Part shown: positions 45,635 to 54,221 of the stretch, piece after piece
How the letters are laid out: each line of letters begins with the position of its first letter
Numbering within the stretch: position 1 is the stretch's first letter
Origin: an uncultured Clostridia bacterium
GTDB taxonomy: Bacteria; Bacillota; Clostridia; Oscillospirales; CAG-272
Assembly (NCBI GenBank): GCA_947588825.1
Contig: CANPZU010000001.1
Span: forward strand, 50,237 to 114,236
Reading direction: 5' to 3'
Length of the DNA stretch: 64,000 bases
Position numbers and translations under genes: made by a program
The notes under the pieces: model-generated
The model's database searches: none
Seen by the model: the letters and a program-made list of their open reading frames with translations, nothing else
What the model was told of the DNA's origin: nothing

Positions 45635-45663
45635 ATTATAACCTTTTTCCTTTTGTTTGTCAA
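45635..45663 (-). promoter_or_regulatory. promoter of the lipid kinase gene
   Basis: Minus strand: TTGACA (45663-45658), 17-base spacer, TATAAT (45640-45635). Confidence 0.8.
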
Positions 45664-45670
45664 GCATAAA

Positions 45671-45717
45671 AAAAGCTTGGACCGGCGCGTATTTTTTGAC
45701 GCCGGTCCGAGCTTTTT
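45671..45717 (-). terminator. terminator of the HtrA-type protease gene
   Basis: GGACCGGCG (45679-45687) with CGCCGGTCC (45700-45708), extended by AAAAGCTT/GAGCTTTT, and a T-run on the minus strand. The outer arm reaches into the stop codon. Confidence 0.85.
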
Positions 45718-47047
45718 AATATTCGGTAAGGCAGCTTTCTGTTATAACAATGTTAACATCCATGCTTTGACCGTTTCTTATTATTGAGAATGTCACCGTA
45801 TCTCCGGCCCTTGCGTCCAGCATGGCGTCGATAATATGGTGCTGCCTTGTTATATTTGTCGTCGAGCCCCCGACTGTTATGCTGACGAGAGTGTCGCCCG
45901 CCGCCAAATGACCGTCGCAAAGAGAACCGTTTGTGACTTCGTTTACTTTTATGGTTTCGATGATATCGACAAGTCCGTTTTCTGTGTTGTACTTTGCTAT
46001 TGAGGAAGCGACTTCGACGGTGATTCCGACGATGGCTCTCATAACTTGGCTGTGCGTGCCGTCGGCGCAGTAGTAGATTATGTTATCGGCCACGGCTCTT
46101 GCCACATTGGAGGGGATAGCATATCCGATGTTTTCAACCTGAGATTCGTTATTTTTTGCGTTTACTATTCCTATAAGGTTTCCTTCGCAGTTGAAAAGTC
46201 CGCCGCCGCTGTTTCCCGAGTTCACCGCAGTGTCGACTCTTATGACGCGCAGCGACATGCTTGTTGTGTTATCCACCGACATCATTGTAATATATTCGGA
46301 TTCTTTGCTGATTATTCCGTTTGAGACCGAAATGCCGCCGTTTTCGGGGTTGCCTATGGCGATTGCCGTTTCGCCCACGTGAAGTGCGTCGGAGTTGGCA
46401 AATGTGGCCGCCTCGGCAGAGGAATTTTTAATTATGTCGCTGTTTTCCACGTACAGCACCGCAATGTCGTAGTACATAGATCCTCCCACATAGGAAGCGT
46501 CTATCGCCATGCTTGAAGTTTCGCTTCCGTAAAGGTAGACCTTAATGTCGTCGCTTATTCTGTCATTTCTCGAGGAAGCGTCATATACCACATGATAGTT
46601 TGTGATTATAAGTGCGTTCCCCAAGGATTTGTCAATTTTGTAAATGACCCCGGAACCCGCGCTTCCGCTGCTTGAGCCGTACCACGAGCTGACGTTTGAG
46701 GTGCATACTATCTTTACCGAGCTGAGAAGCCCCTTTGCGCAGGCAAAGGTTATGTCCGAAGGGGAGCTTTCGATTGTTATGTCGTTATTGCCGGTGGCAG
46801 AGGTACTGCTGTCATTGTCAGAAGCATTGGTATCGCCGATATTACCGCTGCTTTCGGCGTCGTCTTTGTCTTTGTCATTGTCAAGACTGCCGAGCCATTC
46901 TTCAAGCGAACCGTCAAATCCGTTTTCCACTGCCAAATCATACGCGCTTTTTCCGTCAAGACTTACGCAGGACATACAAGTGAGTGACATCAAAATCAGG
47001 CACATTGCCGAAATAAGTATTTTTGAAATTGAAAATTTGTTTTTCAT
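45716..47047 (-). CDS. HtrA-type serine protease lipoprotein with PDZ domain
   Basis: About 443 residues. A lipoprotein signal (lipobox TCMSC) is followed by KSAYDLAVENGFDGSLEEWL, a repeat seen in Bacillota surface proteins. After an acidic linker (60-105) comes a trypsin-like domain with catalytic His in TNYHVVYD, Asp in YYDIAVLY and Ser in NSGNSGGGLFN, then one PDZ-like domain to the end. It acts outside the membrane on damaged or regulatory proteins. ATG 47047 is taken because the longer frame lacks a signal peptide and would run into the vanY gene. Confidence 0.88.
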   Translation of the reverse strand: MKNKFSISKILISAMCLILMSLTCMSCVSLDGKSAYDLAVENGFDGSLEEWLGSLDNDKDKDDAESSGNIGDTNASDNDSSTSATGNNDITIESSPSDITFACAKGLLSSVKIVCTSNVSSWYGSSSGSAGSGVIYKIDKSLGNALIITNYHVVYDASSRNDRISDDIKVYLYGSETSSMAIDASYVGGSMYYDIAVLYVENSDIIKNSSAEAATFANSDALHVGETAIAIGNPENGGISVSNGIISKESEYITMMSVDNTTSMSLRVIRVDTAVNSGNSGGGLFNCEGNLIGIVNAKNNESQVENIGYAIPSNVARAVADNIIYYCADGTHSQVMRAIVGITVEVASSIAKYNTENGLVDIIETIKVNEVTNGSLCDGHLAAGDTLVSITVGGSTTNITRQHHIIDAMLDARAGDTVTFSIIRNGQSMDVNIVITESCLTEY

Positions 47048-47160
47048 AATACCTGTTTGCTCCTTTTTCTTTTTTGCTGTCCTCATTATAATCAAAGTAT
47101 GTTTATTTTTTTCAAAAATAATCGGAATTATATCTGTTTTTTGTGTGAACAAATGTGAAA

Positions 47161-48078
47161 TCATGTTTGGATTTTAAGAGTCACTATATAGTTGCCGCAG
47201 TTGTCGGGCGATATTACGGCGCCGATATAATCCACGGGCAGCAGCAAAGTGCCCTCAAGCGGCGCCTGCCTTGTTATTATATAGTCCCCGAAGGTGTAAA
47301 AACTGCCGACCTCAAGGCTATCTATATATTTTTCAAGCGAAAGCTGTTTTTTGGTTATAATTTCGGCGTGAGGAAAACCAACATATCTTATATGCCAGGG
47401 CTCGTACGCTATTTTTGTCTGCTCCACATTGTAGTACTGATATCTGATAATAAAACCGTGCTTCCAACCGTCGCTTGCCGTATACTGTCCCGCTTTGCTC
47501 TGCACAAAGGCATAGCCCGCATGATACGGCACGTAAACGTCGAGCGCCAAACCCGCCTGATGCTCCGACGATCCGATGGGAGCGGCAAGATCGCTTGAGC
47601 TTTCTATTTCCTCAAGCTGCTGCTCATATGTGCGGTACGCGCTCTTTATATACAGCTTTGTGTCAAACCTTTCTGAGATATCAAGGGACAAAGAGGCGTA
47701 AGCGTCAAAAAGACAACAGTTCATATAAACGCCGCTGTCTCGGTATTCGCCCGTCTTCGCCTCAAAATCATCTGCAAGCGGATGCTCGGCGTTTATAAGC
47801 ATCATCGACTGATCGAATGTGACTTTAGGATCATTTATAAACTCTTCTACCACGATCGTTTTGGTATCATATTTATCTGCTTGTATTTTGTCAAGCCGAA
47901 CCGTGCAGTTCAATATGCCGCTGACAAAGGTCTTTACTCTGTAGGACGCCTCGGGTACAAAGTGAAAAAGAACGAAAGCCGAGCACACACCGACCGCGAG
48001 TATTAAAGAAATGAGAGAAAGTACAAACAGCTTTTTGTTTTTAATCATTTTTTTGAAAATATTCTTTATCTTGTTCAT
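47161..48078 (-). CDS. vanY: D-alanyl-D-alanine carboxypeptidase, VanY/M15B family
   Basis: About 305 residues: a membrane anchor (about 20-42), then an M15B domain with IKSAYRTYEQQ, the zinc motif SSEHQAGLALDVYV, DGWKHGFIIRY and EPWHIRYVG. It trims the terminal D-Ala from peptidoglycan stems on the outer face of the membrane. A C-terminal extension (about 225-305) is extra. ATG 48078 is favoured because AAGGAAG is nine bases upstream. Unlike the paralog at 12638-13699, all metal ligands are intact. It lies upstream of the HtrA-type gene on the same strand. Confidence 0.92.
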   Translation of the reverse strand: MNKIKNIFKKMIKNKKLFVLSLISLILAVGVCSAFVLFHFVPEASYRVKTFVSGILNCTVRLDKIQADKYDTKTIVVEEFINDPKVTFDQSMMLINAEHPLADDFEAKTGEYRDSGVYMNCCLFDAYASLSLDISERFDTKLYIKSAYRTYEQQLEEIESSSDLAAPIGSSEHQAGLALDVYVPYHAGYAFVQSKAGQYTASDGWKHGFIIRYQYYNVEQTKIAYEPWHIRYVGFPHAEIITKKQLSLEKYIDSLEVGSFYTFGDYIITRQAPLEGTLLLPVDYIGAVISPDNCGNYIVTLKIQT

Positions 48079-48103
48079 AAGAAACAACTTCCTTTTGATT
48101 TGT

Positions 48104-48138
48104 CGGATATCGGATATCAGATATCGGATATCGGATGA
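48104..48138. repeat. tandem heptamer in the vanY leader
   Basis: Five copies of a 7-base unit: CGGATAT twice, CAGATAT, CGGATAT, and the partial CGGATGA. They form overlapping GATATC palindromes 25-60 bases before the vanY start, inside its 5' untranslated region. Confidence 0.8.
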
Positions 48139-48216
48139 TAAAAAAACTTGTCTGCCGTCTAAGTCGTAGTTTGTAAGCAGATTGCCTCATAATGAGATTA
48201 AAACACATATGAAAAA

Positions 48217-48245
48217 ATTATAGCATATCAACGCGCGTTTGTCAA
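48217..48245 (-). promoter_or_regulatory. vanY promoter
   Basis: Minus strand: TTGACA (48245-48240), 17-base spacer, TATAAT (48222-48217), giving a leader of about 130 bases that contains the heptamer repeats. Confidence 0.85.
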
Positions 48246-48490
48246 ATTAGAGGGCGTTTTACGGGACGTCTCATATTTTATCGGGCGCGTTCATATCTAT
48301 TAATAAGTGTAAATAATAAACTCGGGTCAAATGTAAAGCCGCCGTATTTTGCAGTTTGTATTTTGATCGGCCATCCAAATATAAAAATATGAAAACGGTC
48401 GATTTTTTGTGCAATATGACAAAAAAGCCGAATATCAAACGCGAAAAAGAAAACAAGAAGGACAAAATCAAAAAAAATCGAAAAAAGCTA

Positions 48491-48519
48491 TTGACAAAAG
48501 TAAAAAGACGTAGTATAAT
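48491..48519 (+). promoter_or_regulatory. promoter of the feo operon
   Basis: TTGACA (48491-48496), 17-base spacer, TATAAT (48514-48519), followed by two operator-like dyads. The region 48246-48490 before it is AT-rich with no gene seen. Confidence 0.88.
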
Positions 48520-48525
48520 GATATC

Positions 48526-48541
48526 GTTAGTTAAGGCTAAC
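48526..48541 (+). promoter_or_regulatory. DtxR/IdeR-like operator 1 of the feo operon
   Basis: GTTAG-TTAAGG-CTAAC, seven bases past the -10, covering the expected transcription start. TTAG-N6-CTAA is the core of DtxR-family iron/manganese boxes. Confidence 0.7.
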
Positions 48542-48605
48542 AAAAAAACGATTCTTCGGTGATCGGCGCCGATGTTTGCCGCTTGCCGATTTTTAAAAGC
48601 CTGTA

Positions 48606-48623
48606 TGTTAGATAATGCTAACA
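48606..48623 (+). promoter_or_regulatory. DtxR/IdeR-like operator 2 of the feo operon
   Basis: TGTTAG-ATAATG-CTAACA, the same half-sites and 6-base spacing as operator 1, 80 bases downstream and 67 bases before feoA. Confidence 0.65.
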
Positions 48624-48689
48624 TCAAAAAACACCGTAAAATTATTAAAAACAGCAAAGCCGCGATGCGGCGGAACGGAGTAAGCAGTG

Positions 48690-48899
48690 ATGCCATTGTT
48701 ATTTGCCGAAGTAGGCGAGGAAAACATAATAAAGAGAATAGGCGGAACGCCGGAAGTAAAAAAACACCTTGAAAATCTCGGATTTGTGACGGGAGGTCGA
48801 GTAACCGTTGTAACAGCCATGGCGGGTAATCTCATTGTCAACGTCAAAGAGGCGAGAATCGCCATCAGCAAGGAAATGGCGCAAAAGATCATGATCTGA
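48690..48899 (+). CDS. feoA: FeoA family protein (first copy)
   Basis: A 69-residue SH3-like FeoA protein: IIKRIGGTPEVKKHLENLGFVTGG, then VTVVTAMAGNLIVNVKEARIAISKEMA. FeoA helps the FeoB channel in ferrous iron uptake. ATG 48690 is used; GGAG lies 9 bases upstream. This copy and the next differ, with this one closer to the MarR-less Clostridia type that senses the N-terminal GTPase region. Confidence 0.9.
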   Translation: MPLLFAEVGEENIIKRIGGTPEVKKHLENLGFVTGGRVTVVTAMAGNLIVNVKEARIAISKEMAQKIMI

Positions 48900-48955
48900 C
48901 ATGTCATAAAGACGGTCATACAAAAAATCAAAAAATAACACATAAGGAGGATAAT

Positions 48956-49177
48956 ATGAAAACGCTGAGAAATGTCAAGATCGGCGAAAGCGCGACTGTG
49001 GTGAAAATACACGGCGAAGGCGCGGTAAAGCGCAGAATCATGGATATGGGCATAACTAAGGGAACGGCGGTATATGTGCGCAAGGTCGCTCCTTTGGGCG
49101 ATCCCATTGAGATCACCGTTCGCGGCTATGAGCTTTCCGTGCGAAAGGCGGACGCGGATATGGTCGAGGTAGAGTGA
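48956..49177 (+). CDS. feoA: FeoA family protein (second copy)
   Basis: A 73-residue FeoA: RNVKIGESATVVKIHGEGAVKRRIMDMGITKGTAV, then APLGDPIEITVRGYELSVRKADADMVEV. The conserved MDMG and GDPI...GYEL positions are present. AAGGAGG precedes the ATG. Two FeoA genes before FeoB is a common Clostridia arrangement. Confidence 0.95.
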   Translation: MKTLRNVKIGESATVVKIHGEGAVKRRIMDMGITKGTAVYVRKVAPLGDPIEITVRGYELSVRKADADMVEVE

Positions 49178-49263
49178 CATATCCGCGCATATATAATGTG
49201 TTTTAGAACTTGTTTTTAACTGTTTAAAATTTTATTGATTTTATTGAAAGAGAGGAAAAAATC

Positions 49264-51765
49264 ATGGATTTAAGGATCGCCCTTGCGGGTAACCCCAACA
49301 GCGGCAAGACCACTTTGTTCAATGCTCTTACCGGTTCAAATCAGTTTGTTGGAAACTGGCCGGGCGTTACTGTTGAAAAAAAAGAGGGCAAGCTGAAAAA
49401 GCATGACGGCGTGACCATCACCGACCTTCCCGGTATCTACTCGCTTTCTCCCTACACGTTAGAGGAGGTCGTGGCGAGAAATTACCTTATAGGAGAGCGT
49501 CCCGACGCTATTTTGAACATAATTGACGGCACCAATCTCGAAAGAAATCTCTACCTGACAACACAGCTTACGGAGCTTGGGATACCCGTCGTCATCGCCA
49601 TCAACATGATGGATACGGTGAGAAAAAACGGGGATAAGATAAACACGGCCGAGCTCTCGCGTCAGCTCGGGTGCCCCGTCGTTGAGATATCGGCGCTTAA
49701 GGGAAATGGCGTCGCGGAAGCGGCGGAGGCCGCGATTAACGCGGCAAAGAATTGCAAGACCGTTCCAATGCACACCTTCTCCGGCGCGGTGGAGCACGCT
49801 ATTGCCCACATTGAGGAAGCGGCGGTCCACAAGCTGCCGGAGGAACAGCAGAGATGGTATGCCATTAAGATTTTTGAACGTGACTCCAAAGCGCTTGAAA
49901 GTTTGAATATTTCAAAGCAGGTCATGGAACACATAGAAAATGATATTGCGGCGGCGGAAAAAGAGCTTGACGACGACGCGGAGTCGATAATAACAAACGA
50001 GCGTTACATATACATAGGTCAGCTCATAAAAAGCTGCTACAAGAAGAACAATGCGGGCAAGCTTTCCTCCTCGGATAAGATCGACAAGATAGTTACCAAC
50101 CGCTGGCTCGGCCTTCCCATTTTCGCCGTCATTATGTTCCTTGTTTACTACATTTCGATGGTCACCGTTGGATCGGCGGCAACCGATTGGGCAAACGACG
50201 GCCTCTTTGGCGACGGATGGCATCTTTTGGCCATCGGCTCGGGAGAATATAACAAGGCTGCCGAGCAATTTAGCGACGCGTCAAACGCCGTAAATGCTTT
50301 TATCGGCCTTGGAAAAGAGGGAAGCGAGGAGCTTTCAAAATCGCTTGATTTCGAGTCGCCAAGCTTTGATCCCAGTGTCGCGCTTGATTCTTTGAAGGCT
50401 TATGCGGCAAAGTTTACCGCCTCTGACAGCGCCTCAATTGAGATTGAAGACGAAGAAACGCTTGCAACAGAGACGCTGATATTCAGGCAATCGGATCTTG
50501 CAGATGCTGTTTCCGTTTACGAAAAGTATAGTTGCGCCGCTCCGGATCCCGCCGATTACGGAGTTTGGGTGCCGGGAATTCCCGTGCTTGTCGAAAACGG
50601 TCTTAATGCTATAAACTGCGATGTGCGTCTTCAGGGGCTCATTCTTGACGGAATAATCGCGGGAGTCGGAGCGGTGCTCGGCTTTGTTCCTCAGATGCTT
50701 GTGCTCTTTATACTTCTCGCTTTTCTTGAAGCGTGCGGATACATGGCACGTATCGCCTTTGTTATGGATAGGATATTCCGCAAGTTCGGACTTTCGGGAA
50801 AATCCTTTATTCCCGTGCTTATCGGAACGGGATGCGGTGTTCCCGGCATCATGGCCTCGCGCACCATTGAAAACGAGCGCGATCGCCGAATGACGGTAAT
50901 GACGACCACTTTTATCCCTTGCAGCGCGAAAATACCTTTTATCGGTATGATCGCGGGCGCTATATTCGGCGGTTCGCCGTGGATTGCCACCGGCGCGTAC
51001 TTTATAGGTATGGCCGCAATCATTTGCTCGGGTATAATGCTTAAAAAGACGAGGATGTTTGCGGGAGAACCTGCGCCCTTTGTCATGGAATTGCCCCCGT
51101 ATCACCTTCCGACAGTCGGCAACATTTTAAGGTCGATGTGGGAACGCGGCTGGAGCTTTATCAAAAAAGCGGGCACAATCATACTTCTGTCAACCATACT
51201 CGTATGGTTTGCGACATACTTTGGTTTTGCTGAGGACGGCTTTAGGATGCTTGCCGAGGATGAAATAGACAAAAGCATACTTGCTGCCATAGGCGGAGCT
51301 ATAGCGTGGATATTTGCGCCTTTGGGCTGGGGAAGCTGGCAGGCGGCGGTGGCTTCCATCACCGGACTTGTCGCAAAGGAAAACATTGTGGGAACAATGG
51401 GGATACTTTACGGCGGCGGCTCTTCGGCTTATGGCGGTCTTGCGGCGGCGTTCACGGCTGTCAGCGCATTCTCATTCCTTGTGTTTAACCTGCTTTGCGC
51501 CCCCTGTTTTGCTGCCATAGGCGCGATAAGGCGTGAAATGAACAGCGCAAAATGGACTTGGTTTGCCATCGGATATCAGAGCGTATTTGCTTATCTTGTC
51601 GCACTTGTTGTAAATCAGGTCGGAAATGTCTTTACGGGCAATACAAACGTCATAGGACTTATTGCGGCAATCGCCGCGGTGGCGCTCGGAATTTACCTGC
51701 TGTTCAGACCTTATAAGGACGCCGCCTCACCTTCACGCAAGGTAAAGATAAGGGCAAAATCTTGA
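49264..51765 (+). CDS. feoB: ferrous iron transporter FeoB
   Basis: The 833-residue protein has an N-terminal G domain (G1 GNPNSGKT at 9-16, G3 DLPGIYSL, G4 NMMD), a helical spacer domain, and membrane regions with two Gate motifs (VLIGTGCGVPGIMASRTIENERDR and FIPCSAKIPFIGMIAG). An acidic extracytoplasmic insertion (about 320-440) separates the first helix from the first Gate. It imports Fe(II) across the cytoplasmic membrane. GAGAGG precedes the start. Iron repression via the upstream DtxR-like boxes is expected. Confidence 0.97.
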   Translation: MDLRIALAGNPNSGKTTLFNALTGSNQFVGNWPGVTVEKKEGKLKKHDGVTITDLPGIYSLSPYTLEEVVARNYLIGERPDAILNIIDGTNLERNLYLTTQLTELGIPVVIAINMMDTVRKNGDKINTAELSRQLGCPVVEISALKGNGVAEAAEAAINAAKNCKTVPMHTFSGAVEHAIAHIEEAAVHKLPEEQQRWYAIKIFERDSKALESLNISKQVMEHIENDIAAAEKELDDDAESIITNERYIYIGQLIKSCYKKNNAGKLSSSDKIDKIVTNRWLGLPIFAVIMFLVYYISMVTVGSAATDWANDGLFGDGWHLLAIGSGEYNKAAEQFSDASNAVNAFIGLGKEGSEELSKSLDFESPSFDPSVALDSLKAYAAKFTASDSASIEIEDEETLATETLIFRQSDLADAVSVYEKYSCAAPDPADYGVWVPGIPVLVENGLNAINCDVRLQGLILDGIIAGVGAVLGFVPQMLVLFILLAFLEACGYMARIAFVMDRIFRKFGLSGKSFIPVLIGTGCGVPGIMASRTIENERDRRMTVMTTTFIPCSAKIPFIGMIAGAIFGGSPWIATGAYFIGMAAIICSGIMLKKTRMFAGEPAPFVMELPPYHLPTVGNILRSMWERGWSFIKKAGTIILLSTILVWFATYFGFAEDGFRMLAEDEIDKSILAAIGGAIAWIFAPLGWGSWQAAVASITGLVAKENIVGTMGILYGGGSSAYGGLAAAFTAVSAFSFLVFNLLCAPCFAAIGAIRREMNSAKWTWFAIGYQSVFAYLVALVVNQVGNVFTGNTNVIGLIAAIAAVALGIYLLFRPYKDAASPSRKVKIRAKS

Positions 51766-51857
51766 TTTTTGCGGTATAATCTTTTTATATCAGTATTTCA
51801 TATGTCATACATGTTTTAAAAATTGAAAAATTGAAAAGGTAAAAAAGGAGTAAACCG

Positions 51858-52031
51858 ATGCTTACTTGGATAACGGCAAATATAGGAACGATACTTGTGG
51901 GGCTTTTGCTCCTTGTCGCGGTGGTTCTTATAACGCTCAAACTGATAAAAGATAAACGCAAAGGACGCTCCTCCTGCGGCTGCGGCTGCGCCGACTGCGC
52001 TCTGCGCGGTAAATGCGGCAAAGGAAGATAA
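51858..52031 (+). CDS. FeoB-associated Cys-rich membrane protein
   Basis: A 57-residue protein: one membrane helix (about 9-30), a basic stop (KLIKDKRKGR), then a cysteine cluster CGCGCADCALRGKC. Small proteins of this form follow feoB in many Clostridia and may bind iron at the inner side of the transporter. AAAAAAGGAG is 7 bases before the ATG. The terminator at 52037-52081 ends the operon. Confidence 0.88.
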   Translation: MLTWITANIGTILVGLLLLVAVVLITLKLIKDKRKGRSSCGCGCADCALRGKCGKGR

Positions 52032-52036
52032 GAGAG

Positions 52037-52081
52037 CGGTTTTCCTTATATTTTACTGCCCTTTATAAAACCGTGCTTTTT
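52037..52081 (+). terminator. terminator of the feo operon
   Basis: CGGTTTT (52037-52043) pairs with AAAACCG (52067-52073), followed by TGCTTTTTG. Confidence 0.65.
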
Positions 52082-52305
52082 GTGCTGCGCTATTTATATT
52101 TATGAAGATAAACGCCTCTTTCGTTATGTGTTCTTTCGTTTTGACATCATAACGTATTTGAGGCTGTTTGTCTTCATTTTTTTGTAAGATATCTGTTGTA
52201 TTATAACTGTGATATTGTTTTCTGCCGGTTGCCGCCCAATAAAACTCCTGTTTGTTACGCTTTACAGGCAAAAGACAGATGCGAATGATTAAATCGGATA
52301 TTATT

Positions 52306-52340
52306 GAAGAGTTATATTGAAATTGAAAAGGTTTATTGAT
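52306..52340 (+). repeat. left 35-bp direct repeat of the restriction-modification island
   Basis: A 35-base sequence, beginning GAAGAGTTATATTG and ending AAAAGGTTTATTGAT, is repeated without mismatch at 56643-56677. The flanking bases differ at both ends, so the repeat length is exact. The 225 bases before it (52082-52305) hold no supported gene. Confidence 0.9.
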
Positions 52341-52461
52341 GAGTTATACTAGATAGGAACAAAAAAGAAAACAATCGTGTTTTATGGCAGCGGAATGGGT
52401 TTTGAAGTGAAAACTTATTTTTTAGGATTACACTTGGATTGCCCATAAGGTTGCAAGCTGA

Positions 52462-52584
52462 GGTAACCACTACCAATTTATAGCCACAAAATCCGTTCTT
52501 GCACGAGCAGTTTGCAAAGAAAAACTGACCCAGAGAGGCTTAGTCAGTCTTTCCGATTACTATCTAAAGGTAGCACATACTTAA
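52462..52584 (+). pseudogene. C-terminal fragment of a group II intron reverse transcriptase/maturase
   Basis: Read in frame from 52462 after a stop codon, the bases encode NHYQFIATKSVLARAVCKEK followed by LTQRGLVSLSDYYLKVAHT and TAA (52582-52584), the typical maturase tail. The rest of the ORF and the 5' intron half are absent. Confidence 0.65.
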
Positions 52585-52593
52585 TTTTGAATT

Positions 52594-52669
52594 GAACCGC
52601 CGCATGCCGAACGTCAGGTACGGTGGTGTGAGAGGACGGTGCATTTTTGCTCTACTCGATTCAGCAGGT
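52594..52669 (+). mobile_element. 3' end (domain V-VI) of a bacterial group II intron, degenerate
   Basis: GAACCGCCGCATGCC followed by GGTACGGTGGTGTGAGAGGA matches the usual class C-type domain V context; ACCGCCG pairs with CGGTGGT. The terminal CTACTCGAT (52661-52669) is the common intron 3' end. Internal positions differ from the consensus, so it is probably inactive. Confidence 0.65.
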
Positions 52670-52820
52670 ACTCTAGAAGTTATAAGTATCAGGCATAATC
52701 GAAGCGCATTAGTATGTGGTGTAAACAGATATTTCTTCTCGATATACGCATATAATATTGACATTTGCAGAACTCTATGCTATACTATTTATGGTTTAGT
52801 ATGCACAGGAGGAAAGCCCA

Positions 52821-53042
52821 ATGTCTGTAAGCTATAATAAATTGTGGAAGTTACTGATTGATAAAGGTATTACCAAAACAGAAATGAGAAAAAAGGCGGG
52901 ATTAAGCACCAGCGTGCTTGCGAAAATGGGAAAAAATGAAACCGTTTCAATGGACACACTGGCAAAAATAACTCTTACTCTGAATTGTGGCATTGATGAT
53001 ATTGTAGAGTTCACCGCCACGCAAAACACGGAGGGCGAATAA
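52821..53042 (+). CDS. XRE family regulator, restriction-modification controller candidate
   Basis: A 73-residue helix-turn-helix protein (LWKLLIDKGITKTEMRKKAG, LSTSVLAKMGKNETVSMDTLAKI). AGGAGG lies before the ATG. Its stop directly abuts the methyltransferase start, so it is in the same operon and may act as the C protein that delays endonuclease expression, or as a phage-type repressor. No C-box could be identified by eye. Confidence 0.85.
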   Translation: MSVSYNKLWKLLIDKGITKTEMRKKAGLSTSVLAKMGKNETVSMDTLAKITLTLNCGIDDIVEFTATQNTEGE

Positions 53043-54221
53043 ATGGCACTTACACATATAGATTGTTTTTCCGGGCCCGGTGGTATATGTACTGGCTTTC
53101 ACGCAGCAGGGATAAATACTTTGGTTGCAATCGAATATATTAAAAGCTGTGTTGAAACGTATTCAGCTAATCATCCTGAAGTACACGTGATTCATTCAGA
53201 TATACGTGATGTCGGTGCGGATCAAATATTGCCTTACATCCCTGCTGAGGGTGTTGATATTGTTTCATCGGGAATGCCCTGTGAAACTTTTTCCACCGCA
53301 GGGAATACTTCGAGGTCATTTTATGATGATAGGCAGTTCTTATTTAGGGAAGGAATAAGAATTGCAAAAATTGCAAAGGCAAAAATGATTTTATTTGAAA
53401 ATGTACCCGGAATAACCACTAAAACAGTTGAAAAGGGAGCAAAAGAACTTATTGTTGATATACTCAAACGGGAACTCAAGGCAGCAGGATATGACAATTT
53501 TATTGAGGTTGTCCTTAACTCAACAAATTATGGTGTACCACAACGTCGAAACCGTTTCTTTATTCTTGCTTCAAGAATAAAAGGGCTGACGCTTTCTTCT
53601 CCACCGCCTACACATGATGTTGAGGTAACGGTTGCAGATGCTTTTGCTGAACTTCCAAATATAAAACCGAATACAAAAGAAGAAGGAAAAACCTATGTTG
53701 GTGGTAGCTCTTCATTTTCGGAATTAATGCGCAATAATGAGTTTTGGAAATTGGGAAAAGGTAAAAACATGGATTTGACTTACCAAACCCCAATGAAGCA
53801 CCGAGCTTGTACGCTTGAACGATTTGCCCTATTGCATCAAGGAGAGAGCTTAAAAGATCTTTTCGAGAGATATGTTGGCAAGGAAAGAGATAAATTGCAG
53901 GCACAAAAAATTCTCCCCCAAAAAATGTTTATTAAAAGGAATTATAGGTTAAAGCCAACTGAAGCTTCTCCAACTGTCACAAGTCATTGCTTAGATGAAT
54001 TTGTTCACCCTATTTATGATAGGGCTTTGACCGTAAGAGAGTGTGCAAGATTGCAGTCGTTTCCAGATTGTTATGATTTTGCGGGTGGACCGTTTATAGT
54101 TCCACATATTGACAGAACGATTCAAGATAAGTATGAACAAATAGGAGATGCTGTTCCGCCGCTTCTTGCTTATGCGTGGGGAAAACAAATTATTGAAATA
54201 CTAAGAGGTGTGAAAGAATGA
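53043..54221 (+). CDS. C5-cytosine DNA methyltransferase
   Basis: The 392-residue enzyme has motif I DCFSGPGGICTGF, motif IV with the nucleophile C80 in GMPCETFS, motif VI LFENVPG, motif VIII QRRNRFFIL, and motif X GDAVPPLLAYAWG; the target recognition region lies about 200-300. It transfers methyl from SAM to C5 of cytosine and protects sites from the partner endonuclease. It overlaps the endonuclease gene by four bases (ATGA). Confidence 0.95.
   Translation: MALTHIDCFSGPGGICTGFHAAGINTLVAIEYIKSCVETYSANHPEVHVIHSDIRDVGADQILPYIPAEGVDIVSSGMPCETFSTAGNTSRSFYDDRQFLFREGIRIAKIAKAKMILFENVPGITTKTVEKGAKELIVDILKRELKAAGYDNFIEVVLNSTNYGVPQRRNRFFILASRIKGLTLSSPPPTHDVEVTVADAFAELPNIKPNTKEEGKTYVGGSSSFSELMRNNEFWKLGKGKNMDLTYQTPMKHRACTLERFALLHQGESLKDLFERYVGKERDKLQAQKILPQKMFIKRNYRLKPTEASPTVTSHCLDEFVHPIYDRALTVRECARLQSFPDCYDFAGGPFIVPHIDRTIQDKYEQIGDAVPPLLAYAWGKQIIEILRGVKE

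Noticed and set aside
52053-52271. 72-codon frame on the minus strand after the feo operon
   Set aside because: TTG start without ribosome site, overlaps the feo terminator, composition unlike neighbouring genes.
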